Positions 1 to 8,317 of a stretch of 64,000 nt of DNA are shown in pieces. The position numbers were made by a program, and so were the translations under genes. Each line of letters begins with the position of its first letter. Within the stretch, counting starts at the first letter, position 1. The stretch is from Planctomycetota bacterium (GTDB lineage: Bacteria > Planctomycetota > UBA1135). The stretch spans positions 62,001 to 126,000 of the forward strand of contig PAHY01000033.1 in NCBI GenBank assembly GCA_002705055.1, in the 5' to 3' direction. The notes below the pieces were generated by a model. That model was not told the DNA's origin, did no database searches, and saw only the letters and a program-made list of their open reading frames with translations.

Positions 1-111
1 GTACTCCCCGCCGAAGGGGAACTCGGCCTCGAGCGCAGCCTGGGCCGCGGCTGGATCGGACAGGTCCAGATTCTGGCAGAAGTCGAGGAGCGGCTTCAGA
101 CGATCCTGCAT
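1..111 (-). CDS. 5' end of a truncated CDS, function unknown (MQDRLKPLLDFCQNLDLSDPAAAQAALEAEFPFGGEY...)
   Basis: Open minus-strand frame from an ATG at 109-111 to the window edge, upstream of another minus-strand gene set; short, so weak. Confidence 0.4.
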   Translation of the reverse strand, partial: MQDRLKPLLDFCQNLDLSDPAAAQAALEAEFPFGGEY

Positions 112-183
112 CCGGGAAGGATACCCCCTCCCGGATTGCCTCGTCGCGGAACCCCTGCCATCGGCAGGGCTTCGGAGCGCGCG

Positions 184-1602
184 CTACTCGGCGCCGTCCC
201 AGGCCTGCGCGCGCAGCGCCTCGATTTCCTCGAGCTTGCGCGGGATCGACGAGGACAGAAGCTCGTATCCGTCCTCGGTGATCAGCACGACGTCCTCGAT
301 GCGCACCCCGATGCCCTCGTCGGGCAGGTAGATCCCCGGCTCGACCGTGAAGACCATGCCCGGCTCCAGGCGCTTGCGGTAGGCGCCGACGTCGTGGGTC
401 GCCATGCCCAGCCAGTGCGAAACCCCGTGCCACATCGGGCCGAAGCCACGATCGCGGATGACGCGCTGCGCCGCCGCGCCCACCTGGCCCAGCGTCGCGC
501 CTGGCTTGCAGAGCTCGAAGGCTGCCTCCTGTGCGTCGTAGACCGCCTGGTAGACCTCGGCCTGGCGCTTCGAGAACTTCTCGGCGACCGGCCAGGAGCG
601 CGAGATGTCGGCGACGTACTGCCGGTACTCGGCGCCGTAGTCGATCATCACCACGTGATCCTCCTCGAGCAGCTGGTTGGCCTGCGGGTAGTGCAGGATG
701 CAGGCCTGCGGGCCGCTGCCGACGATCGCGAGATAGGCCGGGCCCATCGCGCCGAGCTCGAGCATTTTGCCGGTCATGCGCGCGCCGACCTGCCACTCGT
801 ACTCGCCCGGGCGCGCGGTCTTCATCGCGTGCACGTGCGCGGCCCCGGAAATCTCGCAGGCGCGGCGCATCGCCTCGACCTCTTCCGGCGTCTTGACCAG
901 GCGCAGGTTGTCGAGCATCAGCGTCAGGTCCTGGACCTCGACTTCGTAGGTCTCGGCCAGCTTGCGGCCGAACTGATCGCCGCGGTTCGTCCGGCCGTCA
1001 AAGCGATCGTTCAGCACATCGGCCTTGGCCGACAGCAGGTTGTCGCGCGACATCATCCAGTTCTCGGCCGGCTGCCGCTGCACGTAGAAGGTCTTGTGCT
1101 TCGCCGCCAGCTTCTCAAGCAGCGCTTCGAGGTTGCCTGACTTCCCCGGGACGCCGTTCTTCGACAGCTTGGTGACCTTCTCGATGGTCGTGTACTGCCG
1201 CCCCTCTTCCGGGCTGATCAGATCGCCCAGCCAGCGCTCCTCCTGCGGATTGACCAGCGGCAGCAGCAGGTACTCTTCGCCGGTGCTCGGGACGCAGACG
1301 TAGACCGCGTTCGGGGTGGTGATCCCAGTGAAGTACCAGAAGTTGTTGTCCTGGCGGAACTCGCGGTAGTCGTTCTGGGCGCCGGCGCCGCGCAGGACGA
1401 TCACGCCGTCCTTGTCCTGAGCCTGCGCCAGGAAGGTCTCCATCAGCGCCTTGCGGCGAGCTTCATGCCATTCCTTGTTGAACAGGCCCTGGCCGCGGCC
1501 GTCCTCGGGCCATTGCTGGGCGGTCGCGTTCGGAGCGGTGGCGAGGAAGGCGGTCGAGGCGAGTGCCGACAGCAGCAGAGCAGACAGGCGAGGGGAAGCC
1601 AT
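184..1602 (-). CDS. Xaa-Pro aminopeptidase (M24B), secreted
   Basis: Signal peptide MASPRLSALLLSALASTAFLATAPNATAQQ; M24 motifs VMIDYGAEYRQYVADISRSWP, HGVSHWLGMATHDVG, GMVFTVEPGIYLP, GVRIEDVVLIT. Confidence 0.9.
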   Translation of the reverse strand: MASPRLSALLLSALASTAFLATAPNATAQQWPEDGRGQGLFNKEWHEARRKALMETFLAQAQDKDGVIVLRGAGAQNDYREFRQDNNFWYFTGITTPNAVYVCVPSTGEEYLLLPLVNPQEERWLGDLISPEEGRQYTTIEKVTKLSKNGVPGKSGNLEALLEKLAAKHKTFYVQRQPAENWMMSRDNLLSAKADVLNDRFDGRTNRGDQFGRKLAETYEVEVQDLTLMLDNLRLVKTPEEVEAMRRACEISGAAHVHAMKTARPGEYEWQVGARMTGKMLELGAMGPAYLAIVGSGPQACILHYPQANQLLEEDHVVMIDYGAEYRQYVADISRSWPVAEKFSKRQAEVYQAVYDAQEAAFELCKPGATLGQVGAAAQRVIRDRGFGPMWHGVSHWLGMATHDVGAYRKRLEPGMVFTVEPGIYLPDEGIGVRIEDVVLITEDGYELLSSSIPRKLEEIEALRAQAWDGAE

Positions 1603-1687
1603 GGTCCAAGTCTACGCTGCCTGACCCCCTTCGTTGGGCTCGCGCTGCGCGGCGCGCGGCCGCCACGGCAAAATGGTGCGCCGCGCC

Positions 1688-2860
1688 ATGCTCTACCTCG
1701 ACCACGCCGCGACCGCTCCCCCTCTGCCCGAAGCCCTCGAGGCCTTCGCCCGGGCAGCCCGGGATGCCTACGCCAACCCCGGCTCACTGCACGGCTTGGG
1801 GGCGCAGGCGGCGCGCGCGCTCGAAGAGGCGCGCGGTGAGCTGAAGCGGGCGATGGGCGCGCGCGGCTACCGCGTCGTCCTGACGGCGACCGGCACCGAG
1901 GCGAACGACCTGGGGATCCGCGGCCTGGCGCGCGCGGTGAAGTCGAAGGTGGAGCGCGCTTCGGGCAAGCCGGCCCGCGTGCTGGTCTCCTCGATCGAAC
2001 ATCCCTGCTCGCTGCTCCCCGCACGCGCTTTGGCCGAGGAGGGCTTTGTGGTGGAGGAGATCGCGCCGGATGCCGCAGGTGTGGTGCGCGTCGAGGCGCT
2101 GCAGGATCGGCTCGATAGAGATGTCGCGCTGGTCAGTCTGCACTGGGCGAACAACGAGCTGGGATCCCTGCTGCCGATCGCCGAGCTGGTGCAGCAGACG
2201 CGCGCGGTCGCGCCGCATGCCGTCTTCCATACCGACGCGGTGCAGGCAGCCGGCAAGCGCGCCGAGAGCTTCGATTCACTGGGCGCGGATTCGATCGCCA
2301 TCGCCGCGCACAAGTTTGGCGGCGTCCGCGGATGCGCCGCGCTGTTCCTGCGCGAAGGCGCGCCGGAGCCGCTCCCTCTGAGCCTCGGCGGCGGCCACGA
2401 GGGAGGACTGCGCTCTGGCACCGAGAACGTGATGGGCGCGGTCGCCATGGCGGCGGCGGCAGGCGTGCGTCGGGCGCGGCTGAGCCAGGACCGGCGCTGC
2501 TATCTCGATCGTCGCGCCAAGCTGCTGGCGAGCCTGCGCGAAGCTGCGCCGGACGCAGTCGTCGTCGGGCCGCAGCGCGAGGAAGTCTGCCTCGGTTCGA
2601 TCTTGTCGATCGCCTTCCCCGGCACCGTCGCCGAGACGCTGCTCCATCTGCTCGAAGCCGAGGGCATCGCCTGCGGCAGCGGCAGCGCCTGCTCCAGCCA
2701 CGGCCACGGCCACACCGAGTCGGCCATCCTCACGGCGATCGAGTTGCCGCGGGAACTGCGCAACAGCGTGCTCCGCTTCAGCCTGGACGGCACCGAGTCG
2801 GACACGGAGCTCGCCGCCGTGGGCACGGCGCTGAGCCGCGCGCTCGAGCGCCTGCGCTAA
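1688..2860 (+). CDS. Cysteine desulfurase (NifS/IscS-like, class V aminotransferase)
   Basis: MLYLDHAATAPPLPEAL start; HTDAVQAAGK, SIAIAAHKFGGVRGCAALF (PLP Lys), GSGSACSS (active-site Cys). Track start 1634 looks too far upstream. Confidence 0.9.
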   Translation: MLYLDHAATAPPLPEALEAFARAARDAYANPGSLHGLGAQAARALEEARGELKRAMGARGYRVVLTATGTEANDLGIRGLARAVKSKVERASGKPARVLVSSIEHPCSLLPARALAEEGFVVEEIAPDAAGVVRVEALQDRLDRDVALVSLHWANNELGSLLPIAELVQQTRAVAPHAVFHTDAVQAAGKRAESFDSLGADSIAIAAHKFGGVRGCAALFLREGAPEPLPLSLGGGHEGGLRSGTENVMGAVAMAAAAGVRRARLSQDRRCYLDRRAKLLASLREAAPDAVVVGPQREEVCLGSILSIAFPGTVAETLLHLLEAEGIACGSGSACSSHGHGHTESAILTAIELPRELRNSVLRFSLDGTESDTELAAVGTALSRALERLR

Positions 2861-2868
2861 GTAGGTTC

Positions 2869-3879
2869 TCAGCCGGGGAACTGCAGCCCCAGCTTCTCCA
2901 TCTCGTGGCGTAGCGTGAGTGGCAGGCCTTCGAGCAGATCGCGCGGCTCGTACCCCAGCTCGCGCTTCGCTTTCGAGTTGTCGCCCAGGTAGGTCGCACG
3001 GGCCGCGACGCGCAGCGTTTCCGGGTGATAGTCGGGCGGCAGCTTCATCCACTGGAACGCCTGCATGAAGCCGGCGAGGAACCGCAGCAGGCCCGGACCC
3101 GCGGTGCGGCTGGGCGCCGGTACGCCGCAGATCTCTTCCATCAGCGAGAAGGCCTCGACCAGGCTGCAACGCTCGCCGCAGACGATGTACTTCTCGCCGG
3201 CGCGCCCGTGCTGCATGCCCAGGCGATGGGCCGTCGCCACGTCGTCGACGTAGGCCCAGCAGTACTCCGGCTTGGCCGGAATCAGCGGCAGCTTGCGACG
3301 TAGATAGTTGCGGATCATGCGGCCGATCGAGGAGTGATCGTCGGGGCCGTAGATCAGCCCGGGCATCGCCACCACCAGCGGTAGACCATCCTGCATCGCC
3401 TGCAATGCCAGACCATGCGCTTCGGCCTTGGTGGCGTCGTAGGCTGACAGGTGTGCGCCCTCGAAGTGGTAGCTCTCATCCACCATGACGCCCTCGGTAT
3501 CCGAGTTGACCGCCAGCGTGCTGGTGTAGACCCCCTTGGGGATCTGAAGCTCACCCATCAGGTCGAGCACGTTGCGCGTGCCATCGACGTTGATGCGCTC
3601 GGCCAGCTTGGCCTCGTGCGCCGTCGCGCCGACCTTGTACCAGGCAGCAAGGTGATAGACGCCGTCTGCGCCCTGCATGCCGGGCCGCATACTCTCGATG
3701 TCGGTGATGTCGCCTTCGGTGAAGTCGATCCGACCGGGAGCTTTGCTGGCGTATTCGGCCAGCGCCGCGCCCTTCGAGCTTGAGCGGACCAGCGCCACGA
3801 CTTCATCGCCCTGATCAAGCAGCTGGCGTGCCAGCGAGCCCCCGAGGAAGCCCGTCGCACCGGTGACGAAGACGCGCAT
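2869..3879 (-). CDS. NAD-dependent epimerase/dehydratase (dihydroflavonol-4-reductase-like SDR)
   Basis: MRVFVTGATGFLGGSLARQLL Rossmann motif GxxGxxG, extended SDR length. Confidence 0.85.
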   Translation of the reverse strand: MRVFVTGATGFLGGSLARQLLDQGDEVVALVRSSSKGAALAEYASKAPGRIDFTEGDITDIESMRPGMQGADGVYHLAAWYKVGATAHEAKLAERINVDGTRNVLDLMGELQIPKGVYTSTLAVNSDTEGVMVDESYHFEGAHLSAYDATKAEAHGLALQAMQDGLPLVVAMPGLIYGPDDHSSIGRMIRNYLRRKLPLIPAKPEYCWAYVDDVATAHRLGMQHGRAGEKYIVCGERCSLVEAFSLMEEICGVPAPSRTAGPGLLRFLAGFMQAFQWMKLPPDYHPETLRVAARATYLGDNSKAKRELGYEPRDLLEGLPLTLRHEMEKLGLQFPG

Positions 3880-3944
3880 CCCAACAGTTTACGCCCGCAC
3901 CTTCAGAAGAAGATGCGGGCGCTTGGTCACAAAAGCTCAACAGA

Positions 3945-6545
3945 TCAGCACTGCGAGTAGCCACAGCCGTGGCACTTGCAGCAGCCTTCCTCGAAGGTGA
4001 GGGTGCCGCCTTCGCAGGACGGGCACTTGATCTTGAAGGCATTGCCCATGCCGGATCCGGCGCGGGCGCCGGCCTGCAGCGCGCCGCCGGGGTTGCCCTG
4101 CGGATCTTCCGAGAGCTGATCCGGATCGACTTCGCCGAGCAGAATCGCCTTGAGGCCGAAGTGCGCCTTGGCCTGCTGGTACTTGGCCAGCGCCTTGGCC
4201 AGGCCATCGGCCAGCGACATGATGCGGCCGTCCTTGGACGGGACCGACAGCGACGAGCCGATGCCTTCGAGCTGCTTGAGCGCCATCGACATTTCGCCGC
4301 CGCAGCGCAAGAACAGCGACAGCATGCGGCAGATGGCCTCGAGGTCGCTGTTGGCGACGTCGCCGCCCTTGCCGAGCTGCGCGAAGACCTCCATTTCGCG
4401 ATCCTTCTGCGCGTCGACCGAGATCTTGACGTGCATATTGCCGAAGGGCGTCATCTGACGCACGCGGATCGACGGCATGATCTCGGGGAGACGCACCGGA
4501 GCGATCGGCGTGTCGGCAGCCGGCGCCGGCGTGGCTGCGGCCTCTTCCTTCTGCTTGAGCGCCATCGGCTGCATATCGCGGCAGCCGTCGCGGTAGACGG
4601 TCACGCCCTTGCAGCCTTCGCGCCATGCCAGCAGGTAGGCGGTGCGCACGTCGTCTTCGCTCGACTCGTGCGGCAGGTTGATCGTCTTCGAGACCGCGTT
4701 GTCGATGTGCGACTGCCAGGCGGCCTGCATCAGGATGTGATCGCGCGGCACCACGTCGCGCGCGGTGACGAAGGTCGACTTGAGCTCGCTGGGCAGGTCC
4801 GACTCGCTGACGGTGCCGTCGGTGAGCGCCACGTCGATGACCGCGTCGATCTCGACCTCGGAGTAGCCGCGCTTCTCAAGCGCCTCGCGGAAGTCCGGCT
4901 GGACCTCGCGCATGACCACCGGCACGCCGTCGGCGTTCTTCATGACCTGGCGCTGGAAGGCCAGCGAGAACATCGGCTCGATGCCGCCCGAGCAGCCGGC
5001 GATGATCGAAATCGTGCCGGTCGGCGCCACGGTGCTGACGTGCGAGTTGCGCCGCGGCTTCTTGCCTTCGACCTGCGGCTTGGAACCTTCCCAAGCTTCG
5101 AAGGGGGCGCGGCCGTCTTCTTCGACCAGCGCTTCGCTGGCGCGGTAGGCGCCGTCGGTCAGCCGCTCGCTGAAGGTGCGCGCGACCTCGAAGCTCTTCT
5201 CCGAGCCGTAACGCACGCCCAGCTTGAACAGCAGATCGGCGAAGCCCATGACCCCCAGCCCGATGCGGCGCTCCTGGTTGGCGCGCTCGCGGATCTCGGG
5301 GATCGGGTAGTTGTTGATCGTGACGACGTCGTCGAGGAAGCGGGTGCAGTCCGCGACGGAGGTGTCGAACTCTTCCCAGTCGATGCGGTCCTTCCAGTCG
5401 GCCGCTTCGGGCGCGTTGTCCTTGTAGAACTTGCCGAGGTTGATCGAGCCCAGGTTGCAGGAACCGTAGGGCAGCAGCCACTGCTCGCCGCAAGGGTTGG
5501 TGGCCTCGTAGTCGCCCAGGTTCGGTACCTGGTTGTCGGCGTTCGCGCGATCGATGAACAGCATGCCCGGCTCGCCGTTCTTCCACGCATAGTGGATGAT
5601 CGAGTCCATGACCTCGCCGTAGTGGTAGTACTCGACACCTTCCGTCGGCGCGCCGGCGGCGTAGGCCTCGTAGTCGGCCTCCGAGATGCGCCGGCCCTCG
5701 ACCTTGCGCACCCAGCCCTTCTGACCGCTGCGCGGATTGACGATGACGATCGGCTCGTTGGGCGCGTCGACGACCTTCTGCATCCAGGCCTCGGTCACCG
5801 CGACCGAGACGTTGTAGTTGGTCCAGCGCGAGAGGTCGTCCTTGGCGCGCACGAACTCGACCACATCCGGGTGGTCACAGCGCATGACGCCCATGTTGGC
5901 GCCGCGCCGGAAGGCGCCCTGCTGGATCGACTCGGTGCCGGCTGAGAAGGTGTCGATGAAGGACAGCGGGCCGGAGGTGCGGCCGCCGCTCGAGGCCACT
6001 AGGTCGCCCTCGGGGCGCAGCCGCGAGAAGCTGAAGCCGGTGCCGCCGCCCGCCTTCTGAATGAGGGCGACGTGCTTGAGGGTCGTGAAGATGCCGTCGA
6101 TCGAATCTTCGACCGGGAGCACGAAGCAGGCCGAGAGCATGCCCATCTCGCGGCCGGCGTTCATCAGGGTCGGCGAGTTCGGGACGAAGACGCCGGTCGA
6201 CATCAGCTCGTAGAAGCGGCGCGCCCAGCGGTCGCCGACGCGCGGCTCGACCTGGAACTCGGGGGCGGCCACCGCCGCGGCGACGCGCCAGAACAGATCC
6301 TTGGGCTGCTCGCAGACCTCGCCGCTGACCTTGTCCTTGGCCAGATAACGGTTGGCGAGGACGGTGGCCGCGTTTTCCGTCAGCTGCGGCTCGGGCAGGT
6401 CGGCCGGGACCGAGGGGATCTCGAACAGGGCCGGCTGGCCATTGCTGGCCGGGCGGGTTGAGGAACGCTTCTTAGAAGAGGCCTTCGACCGGGTGCTGGT
6501 GCGTTTGCGGGAGGCAGAGCGGGGGGAGGATTTCTTCGCGTCCAT
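3945..6545 (-). CDS. nrdJ: Vitamin B12-dependent (class II) ribonucleoside-diphosphate reductase
   Basis: VPNSPTLMNAGREMGMLSACFVLPVEDSIDGIF, NPCGEQWLLPYGSCNLGSINL, GRRIGLGVMGFADLL-like motifs; C-terminal Zn-ribbon CPSCEGGTLTFEEGCCKCHGCGYSQC. Start placed at MDAKKSS (6545). Confidence 0.92.
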   Translation of the reverse strand: MDAKKSSPRSASRKRTSTRSKASSKKRSSTRPASNGQPALFEIPSVPADLPEPQLTENAATVLANRYLAKDKVSGEVCEQPKDLFWRVAAAVAAPEFQVEPRVGDRWARRFYELMSTGVFVPNSPTLMNAGREMGMLSACFVLPVEDSIDGIFTTLKHVALIQKAGGGTGFSFSRLRPEGDLVASSGGRTSGPLSFIDTFSAGTESIQQGAFRRGANMGVMRCDHPDVVEFVRAKDDLSRWTNYNVSVAVTEAWMQKVVDAPNEPIVIVNPRSGQKGWVRKVEGRRISEADYEAYAAGAPTEGVEYYHYGEVMDSIIHYAWKNGEPGMLFIDRANADNQVPNLGDYEATNPCGEQWLLPYGSCNLGSINLGKFYKDNAPEAADWKDRIDWEEFDTSVADCTRFLDDVVTINNYPIPEIRERANQERRIGLGVMGFADLLFKLGVRYGSEKSFEVARTFSERLTDGAYRASEALVEEDGRAPFEAWEGSKPQVEGKKPRRNSHVSTVAPTGTISIIAGCSGGIEPMFSLAFQRQVMKNADGVPVVMREVQPDFREALEKRGYSEVEIDAVIDVALTDGTVSESDLPSELKSTFVTARDVVPRDHILMQAAWQSHIDNAVSKTINLPHESSEDDVRTAYLLAWREGCKGVTVYRDGCRDMQPMALKQKEEAAATPAPAADTPIAPVRLPEIMPSIRVRQMTPFGNMHVKISVDAQKDREMEVFAQLGKGGDVANSDLEAICRMLSLFLRCGGEMSMALKQLEGIGSSLSVPSKDGRIMSLADGLAKALAKYQQAKAHFGLKAILLGEVDPDQLSEDPQGNPGGALQAGARAGSGMGNAFKIKCPSCEGGTLTFEEGCCKCHGCGYSQC

Positions 6546-6642
6546 GGCAACCCGGCCAAAGGTAGAGGCCGACTCCAAGTCGTTCCAGAAGAACCATTGG
6601 AATCCGTCCACAAGCTCTCCACAGCGCGTCCTATGAGAGGGC

Positions 6643-7158
6643 ATGAAGCCACCCTTCCCGGCCGGGACGCAGCGGGTCCAGTTCGAGACCTGGCTGCCGT
6701 ATCCACCCGATGAGGTCTGGCCGTTTTTCTGCGACCCGAAGAACCTCGAGCGGATCACCCCGCCGTGGCTGAACTTTCAGGTCGTCGACAGCAGCGGGCC
6801 ACTCGGTGCTGATACCACGATTGACTACAAGCTGCGCTTCCGGGGCATCCCGATGAAGTGGCGCACCCTGCTGCTGGAGTGGGAACCAGGGAAGAGGTTT
6901 GTGGACACCTCGCTCAAGGGGGCCTTCAAGATCTGGCACCACGAGCATCGCTTCGAGGCGGTCGACGGCGGCACCCGGATGACCGACACCGTCCATTACC
7001 TGGTGCCCTTCGGCTGGCTTGGCCGGACCTTCTCCGGCTGGATGGTGGCCCGCGATGTGCGCGCCATCTTCGCCTACCGCGAAAAGGTGATCCGCGAGAT
7101 CTTCCCGGCTCAGACCGCGAGCGCAGACGAACGCTCGAGCGCGGCGCTCAGTACCTGA
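6643..7158 (+). CDS. SRPBCC (START/Bet v1-like) family protein
   Basis: VQFETWLPYPPDEVWPFFCDPKNLERITPPWLNFQV...GTRMTDTVHYLVPFGWLG, typical SRPBCC ligand-binding pattern. Confidence 0.8.
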   Translation: MKPPFPAGTQRVQFETWLPYPPDEVWPFFCDPKNLERITPPWLNFQVVDSSGPLGADTTIDYKLRFRGIPMKWRTLLLEWEPGKRFVDTSLKGAFKIWHHEHRFEAVDGGTRMTDTVHYLVPFGWLGRTFSGWMVARDVRAIFAYREKVIREIFPAQTASADERSSAALST

Positions 7159-8144
7159 GCCGAGTCCAGGTCGACGCCGCAGCGGAAGTGTCCCTCCGGG
7201 CACTCGGGGTGGCCGTGGATCCCGCACGGACGGCAATCGAGGCCATCCACCTCGAGCACCAGGTCGCGCGGGCCGCGCGGGGCGAAGCCGAAGGCGGGGA
7301 TGGTGCTGCAGTAGACCGCGACCACCGGAATCCCGGCCGCGACGCCCAGGTGCATCGGCGCCGAGTCATTGCTGACCAGCGTGGCGCAGCGCTCGAGCAC
7401 CGCGGCGGATTCGCGCAGGCTGGTCTGCCCCGCGAGGTCGAGGCAGGGCGCGCAGCCGACCGGAAGCTGGGCGGCCGCGCGGATTTCGGCGCACAGGGCG
7501 GCGTCATCCGGGCCGCCGAGCAGGACGGTGGGCCGTCCGGCCCGAGCCATCCCGCCCAGCAGCTCGGCCCAGCGAACGGCCGGCCAGCGCTTGGTGGCCC
7601 AGATCGAACCCGGGGCCAGGGCGACGGGAGCCGCAGGCAGTTGCGCCAGCAACTCCTTAGCGCGGGCGCGCTCGGCCTCGCCGGGATACATCCGCGGGGC
7701 CTCCCAGGGACCGCCCCCGATCAGCTCGAGGTTGCGCTCGACCTCGTGGAGTTCCTTGCGGTAGCGTATTCGTTGCGTGTACAACCAGGCCGCGCTGGCA
7801 TTGTGAAAGCCGACACGCAGCGGGATTCCGGCCCAGCGCAGCAGCGCAGCGGTCCGCCAGGATCGATGGGAACAGATCGCACGGGCATATCGTTGCTGAC
7901 GCAACATTTTTGCCATCCGCCGCAACCCGCCGAGGCCGCGATCCGCCCCCCGCTTGTCGAAGACCCGCAGCTCGCGGATCTGAGGATGACCGGCGAGCAT
8001 CTGGGCCCCGCCCGGCCCGGCCAGAAAGTCGACGGGCTCGTCCGGCCAGCGGGCAGCCGCCGCCCGGACCAAGGGCTCGGCGCACAACACATCTCCCAGG
8101 AAGGAGGTGTCGACCAGCAGAGTGCCCCGGCGTTCGCTCACCAC
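7110..8144 (-). CDS. Glycosyltransferase family 9 (ADP-heptose:LPS heptosyltransferase-like)
   Basis: LLVDTSFLGDVLCAEPLVRAAAARWP N-terminus and VALAPGSIWATKRWP...LVSNDSAPMHLGVAAGIPVVAVY GT9 motifs. Confidence 0.88.
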   Translation of the reverse strand: MVSERRGTLLVDTSFLGDVLCAEPLVRAAAARWPDEPVDFLAGPGGAQMLAGHPQIRELRVFDKRGADRGLGGLRRMAKMLRQQRYARAICSHRSWRTAALLRWAGIPLRVGFHNASAAWLYTQRIRYRKELHEVERNLELIGGGPWEAPRMYPGEAERARAKELLAQLPAAPVALAPGSIWATKRWPAVRWAELLGGMARAGRPTVLLGGPDDAALCAEIRAAAQLPVGCAPCLDLAGQTSLRESAAVLERCATLVSNDSAPMHLGVAAGIPVVAVYCSTIPAFGFAPRGPRDLVLEVDGLDCRPCGIHGHPECPEGHFRCGVDLDSAQVLSAALERSSALAV

Positions 8145-8189
8145 ACGGATTCTAGAGAGACTGCCCCCCTTAAGTGGGCTTTTTTGCCC

Positions 8190-8251
8190 TAAGTCATTTG
8201 AAACAAGTGACTTAACGTTTATTTTCTCAGCTGAGGGGGCCGAGCTGAGAA
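8190..8251. repeat. Two adjacent intergenic inverted repeats: TAAGTCATTTG-AAA-CAAGTGACTTA (one mismatch) and TTCTCAGCT-N10-AGCTGAGAA (perfect)
   Basis: Read directly; 8190..8214 and 8224..8251, in the intergenic gap 8145..8317, less GC-rich than its surroundings. Confidence 0.8.
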
Positions 8252-8317
8252 TTCACCCCGAAGTTACTACTAGGAAGTGATTTAGGACCGCGCGAGCACA
8301 CTGAAAGGGGCCAGATT

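Noticed and set aside
1634-1687. Upstream start of the cysteine desulfurase
   Set aside because: The residues before MLYLDHAATAP are non-conserved in type and Arg-rich; 1688 is the family-typical start.
3969-5945. 658-aa plus-strand ORF opposite nrdJ
   Set aside because: Antisense shadow of a well-conserved class II RNR gene; no recognisable domain.
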